Assembly: GCA_951799445.1 (NCBI GenBank)
Contig: OX637287.1
Location: 43,243,724-43,307,723 of the forward strand
DNA: 64,000 bases
Direction: 5' to 3'
Origin: Pseudisothecium myosuroides
Taxonomy: Eukaryota > Streptophyta > Bryopsida > Hypnales > Lembophyllaceae
Shown: one piece after another, positions 34,401 through 45,239 of the stretch
Numbering within the stretch: the first letter of the stretch is position 1
Layout: each line of letters starts with the position of its first letter
The notes under the pieces: model-generated
Databases searched by the model: none
Told to the model about the DNA's origin: nothing
Seen by the model: the letters and a program-made list of their open reading frames with translations, nothing else
Made by a program: the position numbers and the translations under genes

Positions 34401-37339
34401 GTAGCTATTAGGTTTGGCATACTAGTGTGTCATGCCATTGTCACAACCAAAATAAAAGTAAAAGTAATTTTTTTGAACCAAAAATAACTCAAAAAACCAT
34501 AACTTTCACACGATAGGTCTAAATGATTACATAATTATGAGATGGTATTTATTGCATATCTATGCAAAGTGTGATACTTGCAAACAAATTGCAAGTGCTA
34601 ATTTAAGGAATGGATAAGCGAGCCTTTGGAATGGCAGTCAAAGGATGAGCTAACACATGACCAACTCCTTCACCTTCTGACATATCTAAATCCATAGGTT
34701 GCAAACCATTAGGAAGAGACCAATCAAAAGATTGCATAAAAGTTGCAACCATAATGTGAACCAATGTTGAAGCTAGTATGATGCCTGGACATTGTCTCCG
34801 CCCTGCTCCAAATGGGAGCATTTTGAAATTGTTGCCTTCAAACTTTATATTAGCTTGAGGCATTCCATCCAAAAATCTTTCAGGCTTGAAAGTCATGGGA
34901 TCTTCCCATGTCCTTGGATCTCGAGCGATTGCTCCAACATTTACAAAAACCATTGTTTTTCTTGGTATGTCATACCCCAAAACTTTGCAAGGTTTTTCAC
35001 TCAAATGAGGAATTAACATTGGGGCTATTGGATGAAGACGAAAGTTTTCTTTGATGATGGCTTGTAAATACTTGAGGTTAGGAACATCCACATCTTCCAC
35101 TCTTCGAGACTTGCCTACAACAATGTCAAGCTCTGCTTGCACCTTCTTCATCACAATGGGATTGCGAATGCATTCCGCAATTGCCCATTCTATTGTATCG
35201 GTAGTTGTATTGATACCTCCTATGAAAGCATCCTGTTTTTCAAAACAAAAATAGAAAACAAGCTAAGATGTGTTATTTAAACCTATTCACAAGATGAACT
35301 TAAAGACTTGAAATCAACAATATACTTAAAAAAATTGGACAAGAAAATAGAAACAAAATAGAAAAATTGGACAAGAAAAATTTAATGTGCAAATCTCACC
35401 ATATAATTTTTTAACAAACAAATTATCAACTTCAACAACAAAATACCTTCAAGTGGTCCCTCTATGACTATCTGTCACTTTTTAACTTCGAAATTTTTTA
35501 CGTTGAAGTCTTTGAATTAAAGAAAAATAAAATATATATAAATTTTTAATAGCCTCAATCTATTTAATGAAAAGGGATTGCACACTTACCCACAATGTAC
35601 TATTGACGTTGTCATTCGTGATGTCAAATTGCAATGTCTCATCCTCCATTTGGTCTAAAAGGACATCTGCCATATCTTTGACAAAAATGGAACTACTCTT
35701 CCGTTGTACAATATACTCAGATATGATTGGGGACATGAAAGCATCCATTCTCTCTCTCAACTCTCACATTTGTCTCTCGAGCCCAAAGACGTCCATCCAC
35801 TTGAATACATGGATGAAGTCTCCTGGATTTATAATTTGACCATATTTTATGATGTCTGCCAAAATCTTTCTAAATTTACTCACTTGCTCAAGTTCTTGTT
35901 CATCATGTTTCTCTCCAGAAGCCACTATGATGAAACGCCTTTTGAGAATCATGCGCGACATGATGTTAGTTATGGCCACTTCAATGAAACTCCTCACAGG
36001 CACCACTGTAACACCATCTTGGGGAATGACACGCATGACATGAGCGATTTCTTCTGTTCGCACATTTGATGCTAGTTGAAGTTGTTTGTTGGTGCTAAGT
36101 TGTATGTGTAGTATCTTCTTCAAGTGCAGCCTCACATGTGAGTCTGAAGTCGCAACTATATCTGATATCAAATACAGTCACAATTATTATAAAAAGATGA
36201 CTTTCAAACTACAAAACTCAATTGAAAAGAACTAAAATGAAATGACTTCTAATTCAAGTTCAAAAATGAAAGACTTTCAAATGCCTAAAGCTCAAAAACT
36301 ATAAGTATTTTAGATTGGAGTTGTTTATCGAAAGAATTGAAATGGCAATGAGGTATGTACACCTATTATCAGCACTATCCAAAATGCTACACCTACATTT
36401 GGATCAAAAAGTGTAAAAGAAATCTAGATGTTGATTACTCAAGATGTGCACTATCAAAACATGAAAGTCTATGAAATACTACTCTTGGTATTTTGGTAGG
36501 CCTAGAGATTTTCTACTTGAAATTCATAACTTATTCATACATTGTCCATATAAATAATGCATACTAAAGACAATGTGTTGGAATCCTCTTTCAGTTGCCA
36601 ATGAGATCTAATAAAAATAATTCATGTTTAGAAATATTAACTATACTCAACTGTCATTGGCGTTGATTGTAGGTGTGCATACCTTAATTTTCTAAACTCT
36701 ATCCTTCTATTGCTAACTATCTTCAGCATTCTAGACACTCAAGCTTCTATCTCTTCCATATTTGAAGACAAAATGCAAAGATCCAAAACACCATCATTCT
36801 CCATAACTTCAACCAAACTCAATTTGTACAGATGGCAACCACTCCTTGAGTAAAGAGAGGCATGTAATTTTCCAAAATTTTGGGTTGGTCTAGCATTGCG
36901 GTTTTCTGTTTTTAGCCTGTTCATTAAAGTTGCATTTAACAATATGAAAATGGAGCCTTGTTATGGAAATAAAATCCCTCAGACCCCACCACTATCATCA
37001 CTTGTATGTTATTTCTCATAATGAGGTTGTACAGTAGAACCTCTTTAAGTGCATACTCTCTTAGAGCATCTGCAATGGACACGCTAACAGCACCTCCATC
37101 GGCACTTTACCGAGCTGTCAGTCATTTGTAAAAAGATTGCACCCCAATGCAACCGTCATGGGTCCCAGCACTTCCACGGTCTCGGTATCCGACCAACCGA
37201 GTCCGGCAAATTTTCAAAATTTGAAGGGCCCACAAGTTGATTCCTGGTAGAAATAATCATTATTGTCAATTTTTTTCCACATGGTTAAGCGTGCCAATCA
37301 ATTCAAACTTCTCTTGATTCAATGAAAAGTCTTTTTTAA

Positions 37340-38625
37340 CCCCTAAAAGACCAACATCTCGAACTTAGTGGCTTCATACCTGCGTACCATAGTCGTATTG
37401 ATTCAGTGGCTTCATACCTGCATACCATAATCGAACTGATTACGTGTATTTGGACGCACTGAATTAGTGCGAAAACAATGAATATCAATAATGTATGATT
37501 CTTGTACTATTATTAGTACAATTTACGTGCATTTTGGATACCACATTTGTATAATTAAAGTAAATAAATTTTACGCTTTTAAAACCCTTTTTAACAACAC
37601 TGATTCAGTGCGTCCAAATACACGTAATCAGTACGATTATGGTACGTAGGTATGAAGCCAATGAATCAGTACGATATCTGTTAAAAAAACGTCATTCCTT
37701 AAGTTCGAGATGAAGGCCTTTTTCTGCCAAAAAATACTCAAAACTGCCATATCTATAGCAAAGAGTAAAAAAATTGAAAATTGTTCTTTTTCCACGTCAA
37801 ACCGTAGGATCTTACACCTAACTAGTATGAAAGTGTGTGGGAAAAAATTCAAAATTCTTGACCACACAAATTGCAAGATATCTACGTTTAAAGTGAAAAA
37901 ACAAGTTTTTCAGCACATTGCGGGACTAGATTTTTGACTTTGAACATTTTTAAATTAAAATTTTTGCACTTCAGAGTTTTGAGCTTTAAATCTTTATAGT
38001 GGAGAATTGAGTTGAGAATCTAGGAAACAAAAAAAATATTCAAAAAAACTTAATTATCATTCTTAAAAAAATTGTTAAGTAGGAGTAGGTATGAGATAGA
38101 AGGAAAATCTAAAATATTAATATATTTTAGATGGAATTAAAATCCATTAATCCCAATGGTGAGATTGTTCTAACAAGTAAATCAGACCATGCAAAAAAAA
38201 AATTGAAAAATTTGAAAAATTGCATTCAGAAATGAATCCTACAAGTTATTTTTTTCAAAGAAGATGCTTTAACTGCCCGAAAAACAAGAATGTCCATAAC
38301 TCTTTCATAACATATCCAAATGAATGAGTCAAAGCTTTCCAGATAGAAAAAAATATAATCTATGAGAAAAAAAATATTAAAAAAAAATTCAAATTTTTGT
38401 GTATTTTTTGTTGGCTGCCTAGGCTGCCCGCTGTCCCCTCATTTGATCTTATTTGGTCATAACTTTTTTCCCGGGCACCGATTGTGAAAAAAATTATATT
38501 CCCATGAAGCTAATTAGATTTTCTACCTCAAAAAAAAGATTCAAAAACTCAAGAGAAAATTTCAGCCCATAAGTACCTATCCGAAAACGCACTTGTCCCC
38601 CGAAGGGACAATGGTCCTTTAGGGG
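37340..38625. mobile_element. TTAA-flanked transposon, complete copy with internal foldback (1286 bp)
   Basis: TTAA on both sides (37336-37339 and 38626-38629). Left end CCCCTAAAAGACCAAC; reversed right end CCCCTAAAGGACCATT. The body from 37700 shares long blocks with 545-885 (reversed) and 56060-56700. It includes a GGCTGCCTAGGCTGCCCGC block similar to the GAGCTGCCCGGGCTGTCCGC block of 53074-54008. It is interrupted by a palindrome at 37391-37675. No transposase. Confidence 0.87.
37391..37675. repeat. Foldback insertion with ~65-bp arms
   Basis: GGCTTCATACCTGCATACCA and the adjoining GATTACGTGTATTTGGACGC are matched by their complements at 37600-37660. The left side also has a short direct duplication of the arm end. 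Probably a palindromic MITE, the innermost of four nested insertions. The target duplication is not clear. Confidence 0.65.
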
Positions 38626-40778
38626 TTAATGTAGATTCTTTTCTTTCTTTCTTTTTATAATGCTAAAGGTCCATTTGACGTTTGGATTGCTGGCTTTGCA
38701 TTGGGGCAATTTGTTTAAAAAAGAACCAGCACTATGCAGGCCTCCTGGAATGTCCCTCCATTTGCCGATAGAGGGATTGTTTGCCGAGACACCACTACAG
38801 ATGCCCTAAGTGCATAATATGCAATAAGAGAGGTTGTACTTTGAAGCATTTAGTTGTGAATAGTAGTTGGAAGCCCCATAGTTAGAGGCCACGTTAGCCA
38901 AAGTTCAGTATAGAACCTCTCCAACTACATAAAACCTCTCGTAATGCATAGTCCCGGCACTATGCACTAAGAGAGGTTCTATTGTACTTTCACTTTACAT
39001 TCAACATCCTCACAGAGAAGTTTGAATCTAATTTCCAGGGGGAGGAAGAGGAGACAACTCAATACCTCCAGGAAGAAGCACATCTGAAAAAGAAGTTGCA
39101 ATCCGGTTGGCAAAATTGGAGCCTTGAGTCTTGAGAATCTCCTCCGCTGCTGCAGGGGAGGTAGCCACAACAGCTAGCCTTGGACCCAACCATATGGACA
39201 TCAATGGCCCATAAGTCTCGGCCAGTTTGGTAAAATCCTGTTGTGGGCATTTGCCCAACAAGTGCAACGAACCGATGACAGGGAGACCACGTGGGCCAGG
39301 AGGTAAATTCTTGTATTTGCTGCGTGTGAGCAACTTGGCAAGCAGAAGAATGCCAAGCACCACTGCACTGACAACCTGCACAGCAGCAGCGCCACGTTCA
39401 TGTGGTTGCACACAGAGGAACTAATTTGAGCAAACATTTTCATTGAGACTCCACTGTCTGATTTCCACACATTCAATTGGTTGTGCAGTGTGTAGATCTA
39501 GTTTGCACACATTTTTGAGATTTAACTGATATCTGCACGTGCAATCTGTGGAGCAAAGTAACTACTTTGAGAAAACATTTTGAGACTAAACTGACATCAT
39601 TCTACACATTCACATGGTTGCGCATAGTATCTAATTTGAGCAAAACTGGTGTCCATAGTCAAGAGGGAGAGCCTGCATAAGATTGTTTGGAAAGCAGAGA
39701 AGAGAAGCATACACTCCAAGCTGCAGAAGGCATCATCATTGTCACCATGACTGAGAAGATCGCTGGTTGGGCTTGCACAATTTGAATGCAAGTGAACAAG
39801 TGATGTTCCTGACCAAGTACTCAGAATCACAGTCAAAGGACTTCAGTGTAGCTCAAATGACTCCAAGTCCACATTTTTGTTCAAACAATATGCGAGTATG
39901 GCACTGCATGTTGGCTCCCATAATATAGCACCAGGGTGCAAGAACTCTCATAGAATGTTGGCAATTCAGGTGGACAAGAAACATGTGTCAGTTTTTGCAA
40001 CCTGAACTTTTGAACTTTTTTGAAAAGATCAGGTTGCAAAAACTGGCACGTTTTTTTTTGGATAATACCCTGCACAGGATGTAATGAATGAAATGATATG
40101 AATGCCCTGCACAGGACCATTGCCACATTCATGGGGTTGAGCACAGTATCTAATTTGAGAAAACATTTTGAGCCTAAACTGACAATGTGCTCAGAGGAGG
40201 CAGTAACTGCCTTACACAATGACAATGACACATTCATATGGTTGCACATAGTATCTAATTTGAGCAAATGTTTGAGGCTAAGCTGATATCCACAGTCAAG
40301 AGGGAGAGCCTGAGTGCCTAAGATTGTTTGGAAAGCAGAGAAGAGAAGAGAAGCATACACTCCAAGCTGCAGAAGGCATCATCATTGTCACCATGGCCGG
40401 GAAGATCGATGGTCGGGCTTGCATAGTTTTAACATGGTCACTACGTACAAATGGGGCCATAGTATGATATCCAAGAGACCTGGGCATGATGTATAATGAT
40501 AATAGTGCTTGAAAGGTTTTTTCTTCAAGCAGGCAATTATTATTTTTATTTGAAATACATTTTCAATGGGCTCCCTCCATTGCTTACGACAGTGGGGGAG
40601 GCCTACGTACAATCACAGATATAATTGCACTGTGTGATGGCCTTACCCCTTGGGCTCAGGCTCTGCCCTTGCCCTCGACGAAAGGCCATCACAGGGAGGA
40701 ATGCCCTCACACAACTGGAGGCTTCCTACTTGTCTGTTACCAATATATGGGCACTGTATGTTGACTCCCATCATATAG

Positions 40779-41658
40779 TATAGTGGAGCCACCCATAACC
40801 GACCGAATAAGCACCTGCGGACATGATGTGGGGTACTTGAAGGCGAAAGAAAAATTCTTGCAAGTGTAGAGATAGAAATGATGGGGATTGCCCAAATTTT
40901 GGGAATTTTATCACCCAAAGTCAATTTACAATGAATTTTGCAAGGCAAAAGTTGCGCTGGACCCATGGCCAATGTGTAGAGTCTTCCAATTTCAATCATT
41001 AAATAACTTTTTACCTAATCATTATTTCCTACTTTTTTTTCCACAACTTGGGACATGTGTCATGTATTTATTAGTTCCAACCTTGAAAATGAAAAAAAAA
41101 AACATTCTAAACGTGGTCGGAAATACGTGCACCTATAGGTTGGGAATGGGTCACTGGTCGGGAATGGGGGGGGTTTACTATAGAACTCTCGTAACTCAAG
41201 TACTCAATAGGTCCCGGACCGCCTGACAAAATGAATTTAAGGTAACCGGCTCAGAAAGCGTGCATCTAAGTCCACCTACCTCATCTATGACAGTAGTAAA
41301 TTTTTCAGAGAATATGTCACCCTTTCCTAGATAGGGCACACATTTAGAATCCGCACCATTTAAGGACCTCTTACCTTAGCGAGGTTCAAAGCATTAGAGA
41401 GGGTCTGCACTTGATAGGAAGTTGTCACAAAGGTACACATGTCACATCTTGAGGCCAACAAGCTTATTCATAAGAATATTTTCCTTTTTTTGACAAGATG
41501 TAGGTCCACCACAATTTTGTTTGGCAGGCTCTCATTAATTTCTAGCACTCATTTTATTCCAAAAACTAGGACCGCTGGGACCTATTGCTTTACGAAGGTC
41601 TTCTGAATCATGGAGGGTGTACTCACGGGAGTTCTACCATGTACTCCTTATAACTTTG
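40779..41658. mobile_element. Copy-2-specific insertion of ~880 bp, ends unresolved
   Basis: Copy 1 reads continuously (CCCATTATATAGCGAGGATG near 31139-31158). Copy 2 leaves that text at CATATAG (40778) and returns at CTAGGGTGCACG (41659). The left edge TATAGTGGAGCCACCCATAA looks like a pogo-type terminus, and AGAACTCTCGTAACTCAAG at about 41183 resembles an internal or second end. A clean inverted pair with target duplication could not be assigned. Confidence 0.5.
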
Positions 41659-42115
41659 CTAGGGTGCACGAACTCTCATGAGAAGCTTGATAATTCAGAG
41701 TGGACAAGAAAGATGTATCCGTCTCTTCTGCAACCTGATCTGTCTTTTGAAATTGGCTTTTGAAGTCATACTGTACCTTGTTCCGACTTGCAGGAAAATG
41801 CAGGAAAATGATACATAGAAAGTGGGCAATATTGAATGTTGTATGGGCCCATTCATTTGAATTGGTGAGTTTGCATCTGTACTGCGCCCTATGTGACAAC
41901 CATGAGGCAATGAGCATCAAGTGGTCGCAATGCCCTGCACAGTAAGTAACCCTTACAGAAGGTGCAGGCTAGGAGCTTATAAGTGCCCCTACGCTAGGAT
42001 CAGATTTGTTAAAAAATAATTCAAAATATAATTAAATACGAAATTTAATCAAATTTTCAGAAATTATAACATGGCATAATTGAATAGTGTAAAATATTAA
42101 TGAAAATAATCTTAA

Positions 42116-43238
42116 CTCCTAAAGGACCAGCCTGCATTTTTTGGCTGTATAGAAATTTTGGGCAGGTACATGCGACTACAAATTAGCATGTTTGAAGCTG
42201 AAAATTTAATAGAAGTTGGGGACGAGGAATATCTTTCATGAGAACAAAATTTCATAGCATTTGGAGATGTGAGTGAAAAGTTATGGCGTGATATGTTGCT
42301 TTTTTTTGTAAAAGGGCAGAACGGGCAGAGACGTATACACTGCAGCAGAAAATTCTGAAGTCAGCCCATGAGAAGGGGGGCACTTCACAGGGTAGGCCTG
42401 AATACCAGTTCTGGGTTGGGTTCCACCCGGTTTCTCCTGACAATCAGATGACCATTTCATGCACTGCCTGACATTCAATGAAATTATATTGTTTTCATTC
42501 TTTCTTCATGCACTTCAGAAGTGGTTTTTTTTACGTTTTTATTTTATATAATGAAATTATACGTCAACTTTCTAGTATGTTGGCTGGGTGTGCCAGGACG
42601 TGGGAAGCCCGAGTCAGGGCACACCCAACACCATAGACGGAAATCCCGTAATCTGTACACTGCCCCCCGTTTCATACCCCAAATGGACAATCTGGGCCTC
42701 CTAGTGTTCAGATTTTTGAGTTTTGTGTTACAAAAAAATTCTTGTTGTACAAGAGAGGTTCAAGAAGGTCTCCACCGTTCAGTTTTCATTTCTAAGTGTT
42801 TATGAAAGAAATATGAATTTCAGAAAACTTGTCCATGTTAGGCTTTTTTGAAAATGTTGTCATGACATTTCATTTTATTACTACATGTTGTACAATTTGA
42901 AGTGATATGAAATTTTTGTAGCATGTACCCAACTTGTTTGGAAGAGTGAATCCAGAGAAGCACCACCATTTTTTAAGTTTTTTCATACAAATGTAAGCTG
43001 CTGAAGTGTAGCTGCCCGCTTTTCTGCAGGGCCCAAAAAAGGTTTTCTATCAATTTGAACGCTATTATCTCACAATCCAGATGGAAGACTTCTCTGAAAT
43101 TTTTTCCACCACTTCTCAAACAAGTGTACTACAAGATCCTATGGTTACATGTGTCCAAAAAAGTTTTATTTCCTACGATTTGGTAGTTGTATTAGAAATG
43201 GCAGTTTTGGAGAAAACATAGTCAAGGAACTTAAGGGG
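42116..43238. mobile_element. TTAA-flanked transposon with preserved empty site (1123 bp)
   Basis: TTAA on both sides (42112-42115 and 43239-43242). Left end CTCCTAAAGGACCAGC; reversed right end CCCCTTAAGTTCCTTG. The flanks GAAAATAATC and TCCACAAAAAACCATG correspond to uninterrupted copy-1 sequence at 31551-31580 (GAAAATAATCTTAATCTGCA), which has a single TTAA at 31561-31564. The element is therefore a true insertion with TTAA duplication. Read in reverse, it matches the 53074-54008 element over most of its first half. No transposase. Confidence 0.93.
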
Positions 43239-44989
43239 TTAATCCACAAAAAACCATGAAGCCAAAGTCGTAAGTATCGGTAAAGCCGCAAGTATTAGTA
43301 AAGCTACAAGTATTGCTAAAGGTCACAAAATATTTTGAACCTTGGAAAACGAACTTCCACAAATTCTAAATCAAATGAACCCTTGAAGGACCACACTAAT
43401 GAGATGTATATGTGACTAACATTAATTTGCAATCTAAATGTTCAATACTTCATTGGTATCACATGTTCTTGTTTTAGGACTTTGCCGTGGAACATATGAT
43501 GATTATACAAGTCATGCCAACTCAAATAAAGGATTGGAGTTCTTTCTCTCACTTTCTATTTCATTTGTGTGAAGATTTGTATATTCATATGCAAAAATCT
43601 CCTAAGTCTAAAGTAAGGACATCTAAAAGCTCCACTTTTTCTATTGTATATAATTTTGATTATTATACTTATCAAATAATTATATATTCTCATTTGCAAA
43701 TGAAAGAAGATTTGAAAGCAATAAAGAATGCATCAGTTGTATACTGCCTGATATATTCTATATAAAAGTTAAGTAGAAAATCTAAGTTTTTTTGGTAGAG
43801 GTTTCAAAATGGTTTTGTCAACAATAGGTATATATTAACGGAGGATGTGTATAAAGGGAGACTAAGCATCTATTCAAGTGGCACTTTAGGCGCCTTACTC
43901 ATTTGGGAGTCTCCAATTGTATACATATAATTTGAAAGCAAACAAGTTTCATCAGTGTAGGTAAGCTTTTCATTGGGGAAGAAGAGGCAAGCTAAGACTA
44001 GTTTTCAATGGGATTTAATCATAGAAAGATAAGGCCCAATCACCAAGGAAATCAACCAAAAATTATAAAATTCCATAATAAAATAGGTTCATTTTTGTTT
44101 CTACAGTTTCCTTGAAAGTCATTCATCAAATACATTTAGTCCTCAATGTCCCTAATAGACTCTTTCATACAAGCTTCTCAAGGGGTCAATTTTAGAAATA
44201 GACCACAAATATTCTTGCAACAACTTCTCTTATGGATTGTAGACAATGAAATTGGCGCTCTAAAAAGCAATCATTCATTAAACACTTTTAGTCCTCAATG
44301 TGGTTGAAGTTGATTGAAGGGTACAATTGAAGGTGTTGATTGTAAATGCAGCTATTGAAAATGCAAACTTTACTTGTACTAGTGTGCCCTGTGCCGTTGC
44401 CACAGTCAAAACAAAAGTGAAAGTAATTTTCTAATTTTCTGACTCATAAAAACTTTGAAATTCAATAACTTTTTCACCATGAGTCCAAACGCCACAAAAC
44501 CAAGCCCGTGCACCACTGCACCCCTCTTTGCCAAGGACTTTCCGACAATACCAAGCACACCACTGGAGGATGCACGGTCCGGAGATCTCAACATAACAAA
44601 CAAACAAACTGTCTTAAGGTATGGATAATTTTTTTATTACAAACTGCCGAGGTACAATAGAGTTAATTGTAAAGTGTATGCAATGGAGGACCATGAGACA
44701 GAGTTTTGGAAAAACACATGACAAAACTCCTTAGAACACCAAAACTAAAGTTTGGTGTGGTGTTTCTTTTGTACTATTCTTAGTTAAACCTTCCTCTATC
44801 ACCTGTTTACAAACACAAGACAAACTTTACGATTAACTCCAATATCCAACAAATTTTACAAGTCTGGCAGTGAAAAACCTTTGGGTGGTCTTCTGATAAA
44901 AGAGCATCACCCCATATACGACATCTTTAAGTCACTTTCTTGAAAGAAAAGCATCTTAATTTGTGGATTTTAGACGATAAAATTGGCGC

Positions 44990-45065
44990 TCTAGCTCATC
45001 CTGAACTTCAGGCTGTTCCTTCTTACGCTGCTTGCTAATAGTCTGTGTAGAAACGGCTCCAACTT
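44990..45065 (-). other. Candidate C-terminal coding exon with ESCRT-III-like tail
   Basis: On the minus strand, after an acceptor-like TTTCTACACAG, a frame reads TISKQRKKEQPEVQDELERQ and FYRLKSTN and then stops with TAA (about 44958-45041). The DELERQFYRLK pattern resembles MIT-interacting tails of ESCRT-III (VPS2/CHMP2-type) proteins. A degenerate version lies at about 32950-33020 and in the 152-bp repeats. No upstream exons were found, so this is probably a gene fragment. The assignment is tentative. Confidence 0.3.
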
Positions 45066-45239
45066 GTTCATATGCCACCTCTAGGAATACATTTGTAAGC
45101 CAGCTATAGTGAATGGAACCCAAAGCAACTAAATTTACAAATCTACTTGGTTCAGTATTTCTTAGTTTGATCTGATGGATAATGAAGCACACACTGACCG
45201 ACATTCCGATCTAGTCATCTGATCTAATCAGCGGACATT

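Larger units (their letters stand above)
25665..34520. repeat. Tandem segmental duplication, copy 1
   Basis: This block corresponds in order and orientation to 34525-44490: P450 exons and introns, its upstream repeat region, the 'gaatgccctgcacag' region, the 'tcctcaatgtccct' tandem units, and the end block around 34395-34520 that matches 44365-44490. P450 exons B and C have equal lengths in both copies (572 and 630 bp). Differences between the copies are mostly insertions, listed separately. Copies appear roughly 90% alike by eye in exons and lower elsewhere; no alignment was computed. Confidence 0.85.
37073..38808. mobile_element. Nested element with GAGCATCTGCAATGG ends
   Basis: Left end GAGCATCTGCAATGG (37073-37087); reversed right end GGGCATCTGTAGTGG. 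Flanking triplets are TTA and TAA, so a Harbinger-type 3-bp target is possible but not exact. It lies inside the pogo-like element and itself contains the TTAA element. Confidence 0.55.
37032..38984. mobile_element. TA-flanked pogo-like (Lemi1-type ends) element, host of nested insertions
   Basis: The ends CAGTAGAACCTCTTTAAG and, reversed, CAATAGAACCTCTCTTAG lie between TA dinucleotides (37030-37031 and 38985-38986). In copy 1 the flanks are joined (caggttgAActttcac around 28925-28940) with one base changed in the TA. CAGTARAACCTCT ends are known from plant pogo-type Lemi1 elements; this identification is from memory of the end motif. No transposase is left. The body is mostly other elements. 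Confidence 0.75.
34603..39375 (-). pseudogene. Cytochrome P450, copy 2, nonsense mutation
   Basis: Paralogue of the 25777-29321 gene with the same three exons: A 39375-39066, B 36161-35590, C 35232-34603. Exon lengths and splice phases are identical. Exon B carries an in-frame TGA (about 35766-35768) in ERQM-stop-ELRERM, where copy 1 reads CGA (Arg). This is a C-to-T change at a CpG, typical of methylated DNA decay. Exon C is open and keeps FGAGRRQCPG and KENFR. As in copy 1, the helix-C motif is replaced (HVRLHLKKI) and no in-frame ATG precedes exon A. The intron between A and B holds about 2 kb of nested transposons. The protein would end before the oxygen- and heme-binding regions. Confidence 0.88.
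34525..44490. repeat. Tandem segmental duplication, copy 2
   Basis: Direct repeat of 25665-34520, about 1.1 kb longer because of copy-specific insertions (37032-38984, about 40779-41658, 42116-43238). It lacks the 27415-28198 insertion, the 40-bp minisatellite and the 33303-34059 element of copy 1. Confidence 0.85.
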
